From: Martensiomyces pterosporus
Lineage: Eukaryota > Kickxellomycota > Kickxellomycetes > Kickxellales > Kickxellaceae
NCBI GenBank assembly: GCA_025201845.1
Contig: MU603940.1
Coordinates: forward strand, 124,001 to 188,000
Direction of reading: 5' to 3'
DNA: 64,000 nt
Shown here: piece by piece, positions 43,754-52,396 of the stretch
How the letters are laid out: every line of letters begins with the position of its first letter
Position numbering within the stretch: position 1 is the stretch's first letter
Translations under genes and position numbers: made by a program
The notes under the pieces: generated by a model
Seen by the model: only the letters and a program-made list of their open reading frames with translations
Told to the model about the DNA's origin: nothing
The model's database searches: none

Positions 43754-44938
43754 GGCTAGGATGTGGCTGTGTATGTGTGTGTGTGTGTGTATGCGTTGGC
43801 GCCTGGAGAGCTTAGCAAGAGAAAGACAGGGTATTAAGAGAGGAGAAAATGGTACACAAGAAAAAGAGAGCGGAGGAGAAGGGCTGCTGCTGGAATCGAC
43901 GATGGTGCATTTATATGCGCCTGCCCTGCTCCCTCCCGCCAATTCTCCCCGCACCCATCGCCAGCAAAACCACCCGCTCGCCTCTTTTTCCTATTGGAGC
44001 CGTGCTCGGCTGATGCCCGCAAGCAGCGAGAGGGGGTGGTTCCGTACACCCCCCGCTTTATCTTGCGCTGCCTTTTATCTGGAGCTGGGCCACGGAGGGC
44101 GATTATCTCTGCCGCTGCTGCTGGCGGCTCGCTTAGAGTGTGCGCGAGTCAGATGCAGATCCCCTCCGCTCGGACTGGGCGTTTCATCCTAAGCGCCTGC
44201 CTGCTGGGGAAAGCTAGGCCCTGCAACTCGGGCCTTGGCTCTTGCAGCCTTGGCCATCGTGTTTCCAGCAGGCAGCCCTTGCGAAGCAGCCTTTTTGAGC
44301 GGATGTGGCCAAGCAGCAGTTGACGCAGGCGGCTTTCGTGGACAAGGCGATTGTTGCTGCTCTCTGGACGAGGACGGCTTTTTCTGTCCAATCGCCAGCC
44401 CCCAGCAGCATGCATGCGAGGCGCTCGGCGTTTCGCTGGGACCTCTCCCCCAGCTGCTCTTATTACTGGAAAGAGGGAGGGGCTCTGGCAGGAGCAGCAG
44501 CAGAGGCAGAGGCAGAAGCCACCGTTACTTCCGAGTGCAAAACTGCGGGCATTGGTTAGTCACGATGCTCAAAAGCAGAAATGTGCTTTGAATGCCACTG
44601 GAGAGAGCACCTGCCGCTATGCCTCTGCTGCTTGCCATCGCCACGGCCATGCTCTGCGCAGCCAAACAAGCCGCCGCAATTTTGCAGATGGGCTGCAGGC
44701 GGATGAGGGATACGGGGATGCTGGTATTTAAATGGTAATGCTCGTTGCAAAGAAAGAGAAAGGGATCGCACATAGGAATCCCGCCAAACTACACAAAAAT
44801 GGCGAAACAAAGGAAAAAGGAGCCAGGGGATATTCGATATAAAAGAAGAAAAAGCAACATGTCGTAAGGGCGTGGGGGATAAAGGAAATGAAGAGGATGC
44901 GGGTGTCGGTGTCGGTAACGGGCATGAGCTGACGGCTT
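43754..44938. promoter_or_regulatory. MDH promoter and NUM1-like gene downstream region
   Basis: About 1.2 kb. On the minus strand a TATAAA (43910-43915) and a CA/TG repeat in the leader (43766-43793) precede MDH. The rest shows only short ORFs without domains. Confidence 0.6.
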
Positions 44939-47900
44939 TTACATGGGTCCCACCGCCTCGTCGTCAGTTGGGTCACGGCTCCTCAGAACACGCAGGATCG
45001 ATCCACTAAACATTTTGCGCACAGCGCGACTGCCCGATGGCGTTCGCTTGGACGAAGAAGCTGGGGGATTCGACAGCGCAGCAGCAATTGACTGCGGCTG
45101 GGCCACACCGCCTTCGGCACCATGCCGCATCACAGGCAGCCCGCCCACTTCGTCGCTCGTGTGCGACCCTTGCTTCATAAGCAAGCTGCCGCTACCGCCA
45201 GCTCCGCCCTTTCTAAACATGCCCAGCGACAGGCGCTTTTGCTCAGTAGACCCAGGCGTTGTGTTAGGTATCATGCTGACAGGCCGCATTGACTTGGGCG
45301 TTGTCAGCAGCGAGTTTGCAGAGCCGTTCGGCGCGTTCTTAAAGCCCCGCTGCTGCGTCGAATGAGCAGACGTGCCATAGCTGGCAAGCGATTCGTTGTT
45401 GCTGCTGGCATGGCTCACATAGCTCGCCTGGCTGGTGTGCGAGAACACGGCACTGCCCTGCGTACCAGAAACACCCGGATGAGGCGGCGGGAACTCGCCT
45501 CTGCCTGCTGGTGCGCCCCTAGATGTCCCAGCAGGCGTTGCCGCAGCTGACGGAGGCAGTGGGAACCGGCTAGCTATGTCCTGTGAATGCACGCGAGCTT
45601 TGCTGTTGCTACGCTCCGCATCAGCGCGCCGGCCATCCGCGCTACCAACAACCCGGCTGCCACTACCCACACTGCCCGCCGATGTAGCCCTGCTCGCGAT
45701 GCTAGTGTCGCTGTGGTACTCGCCGTGGTCTCCGCTAGCAATCGACGCCGACGGGTACGTAGTGCTGGTGATGATGCGCCGCGACTGCAGGTACGACATG
45801 GCCATGTACCACAGGTCGTGGTCCGCTTGCGACGTGGCCTTGATCTTCACCTCGCGGTGATCAGTCGTGATGATGATGCTGTAGCCAGGCTCGCTGCCAT
45901 CCTTGCTGCTATGCTGGTCAGCAACGATGCGAATAGCACGCATATACACGCTGCGACTACCGCTCACACGGCTGCTACGCGAAAGCCCAGTGCCGCCCGA
46001 TGGGGGCTGCTTGCTCCAGTTGAGCATCTTTGCGTACGGGTGGATCCAGAAGTACCGCAGATGCCGGCGCTCACGCCCGCCCGTATGCGTAAACCGCGTA
46101 GGCGTGTACTTCCACATGTAGGCTCCAACCATAGTGCGCGCAATCGACTGCACAATCAGGGGCTCAGGCTGGCGTGCATAGTATGTCTGCTGCGGGCCTG
46201 TCTCAACACCAATGTTCACCGACATCCGCTGGTCCTGCAGACGAACGCTTGGTGAGCGAATCCTTGCGTTGCCATAGCGGTTAGGAGAGCGACTCTCAAT
46301 AGAGTCGTCCTCAAGATCCCTGCCAAGCTCCTTCGCGTTTGCATCTTCTGGCTCTGCTGTCTGCTTGTTGTTGGCGGTGTATCTGCCAGGCACATCAAGC
46401 ATCGCCAGAGCCTCGTGCATGCCCTTTGTTGGTGTCTCAGGGAGACTCTCGCGCGAGGATGCTGCTGCTGGCACCGCCATGTGCTGCACATTGGTGCGTG
46501 GCGAGACCATGATGTAGCCATAGTCGTCAGAGTCAGACACGTTCTTTGGACGCTCGGCCGCAAACGGCTTGGATGAGAATTGTGCCGTACCGGAGTAAAC
46601 AGCCGACCGCTCGCGCACAGCACTGCTCTTGCGACGGGTGCCAGCAGCCACTTCGCCGGAGGCTGCCTGTGCATGGCCAAGGGTGCTATGCGCGTGGTGG
46701 CTAGCGGGAGCATCGTAATTTGCAACCACTCTGGGCGCCTTGGCATTGACATCGCCAATCGAGTCCAACGACGAGATAGCCCTGACCTTAGCATCCTCAT
46801 TGGAGGACGCATTGCCCGAGTGCGGGTAAGCGACGTGCTCGTAGTGCCCCAGAGAGGATGGCGCATCAGCAAATGCCTCAGCGGCCACGCCGGCGGAAGG
46901 CGTCGCTATAGAGCTCGTGTGCGTAGAGGCGTCAGTTGTTTTGGTGCGCCTTGTTGCTGCCGCTGCATCCGTCTGGGTAGCGCCCACCCGGCGCCCACCG
47001 TGTGCTGTATGGGCCCAGCTGCGTTCGCTACGAGTCGCCCGCTCAGTGTGTGCGCTGTTACCGGCAACGGCAGCATCGTGCATACGAGATCCCTCGATGG
47101 GCAAAGTGGCGACGCTAGCATCGCACGCTGTAGCAGCCGCCGCGTCGGAATGGACAGTCTTGCCGGGCCGGGAAAGCACACCGGCAGACGTCGAAGCAGT
47201 CGTCAGCGCTGCAAAGACGCTGGCATCTGTCTGCTCGGGCTCAGCCTGGACATGAGCATCGACCGTGGTAGCGGCCGCCGTCTCAATGCCACGTGCAGCG
47301 GGGATGCTATCATGGGTAGAGACGGTGGCCTCGTCGGTTGTGGCGCCAGCAGATACAACAGCTTGTGCCGTACCCAGGGAGTCTGGGCCAACACACGCGT
47401 CGGAGCGCATTTCCTCACCATCCACACCAACTCCCTGGCTGCTGGTCATTTGCACAGGGCCCTCCGCCTTGTCAGCAATCGACACAGCTGTGCCAACACC
47501 AACCGCCCTGGTTTTGCCAACGCCAGCCTCAACCGACTGGTCGCGGCTCTCAGAAACGCTTCCTACTGCACGATCCGCCATGCCGCAAGAAGGACCCTCT
47601 GCTTTCTCAGCGACAGCAACCGCGGTATAGACACCAAACGACCTGGTGCCTGCTAGCCCAGCCTCAACCAGGCACTCGCGGTGCTCAGCCGTGGGTCCGA
47701 CGCCGGCGTCCTTCGCCTGCGCCTCCGTAGCTGTAGCGTGGTCCTTGGCATCGGCGCACACAGACACCGAGGCATCGGCAGACTCTGCAGTGGGGCCAGT
47801 TGAGACACTGGTATATCTGACGTCTTGAGAGGCAGCACGCTCAGCCGTAGTGGCGACAGCATCTACAGCCTTGCTCAACTTGGCAACAGGGTCAGATGGA

Positions 47901-50900
47901 TCGGTCCACCTGTCCACAGACGCGTGCTCAGTTCCCACAGCGACGCTAGCCAGCGAAGGTCCAGCCTGCGCGTCAATGCCAACATCAGCAGTAGCCAGAG
48001 ATCCTGCCTGCTGCGACTTGCTTACCTGCTTAGGCTCTGCCTGGACAGCCTGGTCACTGGTACTGACCTCCGGCGAAACCGCTCTGTCGACAAACGTCTT
48101 GGCATTGACAGCAGCTCGCTCGGCCGCAAGTGCTGCCGCACGCTCATGCTCGGCAGTAGCAGCCGACCTAGCAGCCTCTGCCACCTGGCGGGCGTGCAGC
48201 TCATGTACAGGTTCACCAGTGCGACTCAGCGCAGCAAAGACAGTGGATGCTGCAATTCCAGCAGGGATCAGGGGTGCAAGCCAAGCAGCTAGCATCGAGT
48301 CGTCAGTAGAGACATGCACATCGCAGGTGCTCAGCGCCTCTGTTGAGGCGCCAGTGTCGTTGGTTGCACGAGGAGCAGTCGCCGCTCCACGGTCGACCAG
48401 AGCAGGGCTGATGGTTGCAACTGCAGAGTCGCACGTAGAGCCAGCGCCAGCAAAGACGCCGCGTTCGCAAAGTGCAGCGGCAGCCTCAACCGATTGGTCC
48501 GTTGTGTTAAACAGAGGGTCAGCATCAACAGCTGTGTCTGTGAGTCCAGCTGCTGCCTGGCATCCCTGGTCGCGATGAGCAATATCCACTGACGTGCCGG
48601 CGTCGACAGCACCCATGAGTCTATCCGTCGCCATACCTGAACTAGCGGTCTCTGGAGCGACTTGGATCATATGGACGCCAGTCTCCGTAGTGTTGCCGAC
48701 ACACTTGTTGGATGCTCCTGCCGCCGAGATATCAGTGGCGATGCCGACAGAAGCACTCGCAAGCCCAGCTTGAACAGAATTGTCTGCAGTCGAGGGCACT
48801 GTACCAACAGCGCGGTCCTTGGCGCCAATACGCGGATCAGTCAAGCACTGTTGGTCCACGAATGCCGCCACAGCCTGTGCACCCAGCTCCCTGGTTTGTG
48901 CTGCTTCAGTCTGCGTGCCGCCTTCGACCAGCGAAGCCATGCTTGTCTGCGGCTCAACGCCGATCGAGCGAACAGCATCAGGGCCAGTAGCAGCAGTGGC
49001 TATCACAGCGTCAGCGGAAGGCGGGGAGAGCGAGGCCTGAACCGACGTTTCCGCATTGGTGCCTGCAGACAGCAGAGTCGCTGTCTGAGCATCAGTGCGC
49101 GTAGGCAGCGGGTCTGTGCTCGTTGAGGCATCCACCATCTTTGGCTTCTCCACTTGCTTCGGCTTTGCAGATGCAGCAAGCTGCTCGGCCAAGGACACCG
49201 ATGCGTCAAACCCGATACCGAACCCGCCGAGCTCGTCGCTGAACGGAGTCGCCGAAGTGCGTGCATTCTTAAAGCGGCGATTCTTGCTGACAGGGCTGAT
49301 ACCAGTGGAGGGACTACGCAGCACCTCCTGCTGGAAGCCGGACATGTCACCCAAGCCCCCCAGCTCCGAGGCAAGCGACATCAATCCCTCGCTCTTCTTG
49401 GGTGTAGCGTCACCGCCTGTGCTAGGCTTCGTATTCATCAGTTGCTGCTTGCCAGAGACTGGCTCGCCCCATGTAGCGCCTGTGCCGAGAATGTCGCCGA
49501 GAGACTCACCACCTGCGTGTGAACCTTGGTGGGCATCGCCAGAGAGAAGACTCGCCATTGTACGCCTAGTCCCGACAGTAGTGGCAGCCTTTGTGGGCAC
49601 AGGGCGGCGGCTGCGTGGAGTGGTAAGAATCGCACGGCGGTTCTTGATGCGCTGCTCATACCTGCGGATGTCTCTGTCGTCGGCATCCTCGTCGACCTCG
49701 CCAGTGCTGGATTCGCCGCTGGATGACATAGGGCGGGCAAGCTTGGACTCGTCGTGCAGCAGACTGTCGTGGTCCAGATGGCCAGTGGTATCAGACCCAG
49801 CACTGTCGTGAGCAGACGGCTTGCCGCCACCAGCCGCAGAGTGGCGGCCAGAGATGGCACCAGAGGCAGCATCCGAAAGAGCGTCCTCGCTCTCAGTCCC
49901 GGGTGACTCGGCCCCTGGTGCGCCAGTAGAGGCTGTGGAAGAACGGCGGCGCGCATCGCCCAGCACACCAGGCAAGTAGTCTCCCAGGGACTCCATGTTG
50001 TCGCCAAGCACCTCGTCAGGAAGAGGACCGAATGTCTGCTGGTAGCGGTAAGTCTCCTCTTGCTGCACACGCAGCATCCTGCTAGCCTCTTTGTTATTGA
50101 CCTTCTCCGTGCGGAGCTTGCGGTTCAGGCGATCCGTCTTCTTGCGCCAGAACTGGACGGACTCCTGAAGACGCTTGATCTCCTGTTCAGCCGACGCACC
50201 ATCCAACTCGCCGCTGCTGACAGACCGCTCGGCACCAGCAGGAGCGCCCGTCGACTTGCTATCAGCAGCAGGAGCGTCTTCCTTCTTGCGCTCAGCCATA
50301 TACTCGTCAACGTTCGCCTTGAGTCCAGCACGCTGCAGCTTGCCCTTGAGCTCAACGCGCAGCTCGTCGTTCTTTTTGGCAAGCACGGTCTTGTCCTGCT
50401 GCAAGGTGTTTGCACTGCGGCGCAGCGTCGTGAGTTCCTGCTCGTACCGCTGGCGTGCCTTAGCCAAGGACGACGTAAGCTTTGTGATCTGATCATCAAG
50501 GCTCTCGCAGCGCTCGTTAGAGAGCACCAGGTCGTGCTTGAGCTTGTCGTTTTCATTAGCCAGCCGTCTGGCGCTTCTTTCGGCGATGTCGATCTTGTCA
50601 GCAAGCATCTCACGCTGCGCGCTCATCTCATATGCCTGAGCAACTTGCTCGTCGCGAGACTCCTCCAGGCGCTTGCTCTGCTTCTCTACCTGGGCAAGCT
50701 TCTTCTCGAGCTCGTCATACCGCACCATCAGCATCTTGTTCTCGTCACACAGCGTGTTAAAGTCCAGACACTGGCGTGTGACGTACTGCACCAGGAAGGT
50801 GCCGAACTTTGACGCCGACATCAGGCAGTTGCGCAGGTCTCTGTGGTCGTCGTCGTCGTCAAACTCATCGTCATCAGCGGCATCGTCGCTCAGATCGCTC

Positions 50901-52396
50901 TCGCCAGAGAACATCGGTCTATCGAGTCGCGATTTGGCCGTACGGCGACTGCTGGTGGCACGGAGCATGCGCTGAGCCTTGCGGCGCACTGGCGTGCTCA
51001 TCAGATCCTCACCTGCACGGCGGACCTCAGCCGCATTGACTGTCGCTCTGCGCGACTCGTGGTCGCTGAGATCCACCTGACGCATGGGCGTCTTTGCGCC
51101 ATTCCAGTGGCGCGAGGGAGGTGGGCTCAGCGGCCGCTCTCCAGCGAATTGAGCACGGTTGGTGCGTAGCGACGGCTCACACTCCTCGTAGGACTTGCGG
51201 AAGTCGTCGAACTTGTCCAGGGCAGCCTTGTCAAGCTCCATCGCATGCTCCAACGCCCGCTGTTTGGCCGCAGCGGATTCGGGATCGAATATGTTGGTGC
51301 TCTCTGGCACGTGTGATTCATTACTCATCGTGTTTGCGCGAGACGACTGGCGGCGCATCCGGCGGATGTCATCCTGGAGGCGCGCGATCCTCGTCTCGTA
51401 CTCCTCCTTCATTTGGTCATAGTCGCGGCTCCGGTCAACCAAAGTGCCCATCAGCGCACCTGTCAAATCGATTACTGCCTGCTCGTCGTCGCCGCTGTCA
51501 GGGAACCCAGGGAGCGCACCGCTGGCCTTTGGAGCGGTTTTGATAAAGCTCACTGGCGACTCATTACCAGCCCTTCTGTGTGCATGCATGGAGTAGGAGG
51601 AGGCCCTGCGCGCCTCGCGTGCTTCGCGAGAGCCATTGCTGTTGTGCGAAGAAGCGCCCTGTGCCCTTGTCGCGTTCCGCGATATACGGCTGCGAGAGCG
51701 CGACACGACGGTGTCGGTAGGCGAAGCAGGCATGCCGCCGTACAGGTTGGCTGCAGGAGGAAGATTGGTAGGCATCGGCGGGAAATGTGCGACACCTGGA
51801 TCGTTATCTGCCGCTGCACTAGAGCCCTCTCTGGCTAGAGCTACATGGTGTGCTGTGCGCCTCGCTGCAGATTTGGCATCCAACAATGGCGAGCCAGCCG
51901 ATGAGCTGCGTCGGTGCACAGGGTGCGACGCACGGCGAGCCTCGGATGCCCGCGAAGCACCAGCTGCACGTGACGAGGGTCGCATGGGTGCTGCCGCCAC
52001 AGATGGATTGACAACACCAGCACTGCTTGCACTACCAGCAGCACTACCTGGTGCAGCGATAGAGGCGGCGCTGGAAGGCCGCGAGTTTGCACCCATTGAC
52101 TGCCGAGACCGCGAGCGTTGCTGAGCAGCCGATGAGCGCCGCATAGCGTGCTGGGAATACGGGATAGTCACGATTTCGGCCTGACGAGCGTACTTTAACC
52201 GACAAGCTTCACAGCGCTCGATATGACTGGAGATGAACTGTGGCCGTGTTGTGTGGAAGCACGGAGCGGTGCCCTTCAGGGGCGAGTTGCTATTGCTAGA
52301 TGGAGGGCGCGCTGTTGCTGAGTTAGTAACGCCTATAGTCAGACTTGCTGGTGTGCTGGGTCGGGAGCCCGTTGGGGCTTTATGGAGTGGCGACAT
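44939..52396 (-). CDS. NUM1: Giant NUM1/ApsA/Mcp5-type cortical anchor with C-terminal PH domain
   Basis: A single exon of 2,485 residues. A PH domain at about 2085-2215 (TMVGAYMWKYTPTRF, then RHLRYFWIHPYAKMLNWS) matches the phosphoinositide-binding PH domain of Num1/ApsA/Mcp5, which fix dynein and mitochondria to the cell cortex. The N-terminus has a Cys/His cluster (CFHTTRPQ..HIERCEACRLKYA), then disordered Ser/Ala/Arg-rich sequence, a long coiled coil (about 500-780), and a repeat-rich middle (about 1090-1850) of degenerate Ala/Thr/Val/Asp units such as DQSVEAG and VGTAVSIADKAEG. The start at 52396 (MSPLHKAPTG) is the first ATG; the frame opens slightly further upstream only with a non-ATG codon. 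Dynein recruitment at nuclear migration is the expected role, by family. Confidence 0.9.
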   Translation of the reverse strand: MSPLHKAPTGSRPSTPASLTIGVTNSATARPPSSNSNSPLKGTAPCFHTTRPQFISSHIERCEACRLKYARQAEIVTIPYSQHAMRRSSAAQQRSRSRQSMGANSRPSSAASIAAPGSAAGSASSAGVVNPSVAAAPMRPSSRAAGASRASEARRASHPVHRRSSSAGSPLLDAKSAARRTAHHVALAREGSSAAADNDPGVAHFPPMPTNLPPAANLYGGMPASPTDTVVSRSRSRISRNATRAQGASSHNSNGSREAREARRASSYSMHAHRRAGNESPVSFIKTAPKASGALPGFPDSGDDEQAVIDLTGALMGTLVDRSRDYDQMKEEYETRIARLQDDIRRMRRQSSRANTMSNESHVPESTNIFDPESAAAKQRALEHAMELDKAALDKFDDFRKSYEECEPSLRTNRAQFAGERPLSPPPSRHWNGAKTPMRQVDLSDHESRRATVNAAEVRRAGEDLMSTPVRRKAQRMLRATSSRRTAKSRLDRPMFSGESDLSDDAADDDEFDDDDDHRDLRNCLMSASKFGTFLVQYVTRQCLDFNTLCDENKMLMVRYDELEKKLAQVEKQSKRLEESRDEQVAQAYEMSAQREMLADKIDIAERSARRLANENDKLKHDLVLSNERCESLDDQITKLTSSLAKARQRYEQELTTLRRSANTLQQDKTVLAKKNDELRVELKGKLQRAGLKANVDEYMAERKKEDAPAADSKSTGAPAGAERSVSSGELDGASAEQEIKRLQESVQFWRKKTDRLNRKLRTEKVNNKEASRMLRVQQEETYRYQQTFGPLPDEVLGDNMESLGDYLPGVLGDARRRSSTASTGAPGAESPGTESEDALSDAASGAISGRHSAAGGGKPSAHDSAGSDTTGHLDHDSLLHDESKLARPMSSSGESSTGEVDEDADDRDIRRYEQRIKNRRAILTTPRSRRPVPTKAATTVGTRRTMASLLSGDAHQGSHAGGESLGDILGTGATWGEPVSGKQQLMNTKPSTGGDATPKKSEGLMSLASELGGLGDMSGFQQEVLRSPSTGISPVSKNRRFKNARTSATPFSDELGGFGIGFDASVSLAEQLAASAKPKQVEKPKMVDASTSTDPLPTRTDAQTATLLSAGTNAETSVQASLSPPSADAVIATAATGPDAVRSIGVEPQTSMASLVEGGTQTEAAQTRELGAQAVAAFVDQQCLTDPRIGAKDRAVGTVPSTADNSVQAGLASASVGIATDISAAGASNKCVGNTTETGVHMIQVAPETASSGMATDRLMGAVDAGTSVDIAHRDQGCQAAAGLTDTAVDADPLFNTTDQSVEAAAALCERGVFAGAGSTCDSAVATISPALVDRGAATAPRATNDTGASTEALSTCDVHVSTDDSMLAAWLAPLIPAGIAASTVFAALSRTGEPVHELHARQVAEAARSAATAEHERAAALAAERAAVNAKTFVDRAVSPEVSTSDQAVQAEPKQVSKSQQAGSLATADVGIDAQAGPSLASVAVGTEHASVDRWTDPSDPVAKLSKAVDAVATTAERAASQDVRYTSVSTGPTAESADASVSVCADAKDHATATEAQAKDAGVGPTAEHRECLVEAGLAGTRSFGVYTAVAVAEKAEGPSCGMADRAVGSVSESRDQSVEAGVGKTRAVGVGTAVSIADKAEGPVQMTSSQGVGVDGEEMRSDACVGPDSLGTAQAVVSAGATTDEATVSTHDSIPAARGIETAAATTVDAHVQAEPEQTDASVFAALTTASTSAGVLSRPGKTVHSDAAAATACDASVATLPIEGSRMHDAAVAGNSAHTERATRSERSWAHTAHGGRRVGATQTDAAAATRRTKTTDASTHTSSIATPSAGVAAEAFADAPSSLGHYEHVAYPHSGNASSNEDAKVRAISSLDSIGDVNAKAPRVVANYDAPASHHAHSTLGHAQAASGEVAAGTRRKSSAVRERSAVYSGTAQFSSKPFAAERPKNVSDSDDYGYIMVSPRTNVQHMAVPAAASSRESLPETPTKGMHEALAMLDVPGRYTANNKQTAEPEDANAKELGRDLEDDSIESRSPNRYGNARIRSPSVRLQDQRMSVNIGVETGPQQTYYARQPEPLIVQSIARTMVGAYMWKYTPTRFTHTGGRERRHLRYFWIHPYAKMLNWSKQPPSGGTGLSRSSRVSGSRSVYMRAIRIVADQHSSKDGSEPGYSIIITTDHREVKIKATSQADHDLWYMAMSYLQSRRIITSTTYPSASIASGDHGEYHSDTSIASRATSAGSVGSGSRVVGSADGRRADAERSNSKARVHSQDIASRFPLPPSAAATPAGTSRGAPAGRGEFPPPHPGVSGTQGSAVFSHTSQASYVSHASSNNESLASYGTSAHSTQQRGFKNAPNGSANSLLTTPKSMRPVSMIPNTTPGSTEQKRLSLGMFRKGGAGGSGSLLMKQGSHTSDEVGGLPVMRHGAEGGVAQPQSIAAALSNPPASSSKRTPSGSRAVRKMFSGSILRVLRSRDPTDDEAVGPM
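46850..49130 (-). repeat. Degenerate protein-level repeat region in the NUM1-like gene
   Basis: Encodes about 760 residues of short Ala/Thr/Val/Asp-rich units with recurring cores (V-G-T, D-x-S-V-x-A, T-Q-T, A-E-K-A-E-G-P). One pair is close: AVAVAEKAEGP and AVSIADKAEGP, each after a VGVYT or VGVGT core. Period is irregular, so these are diverged rather than recent tandem copies. Confidence 0.7.
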
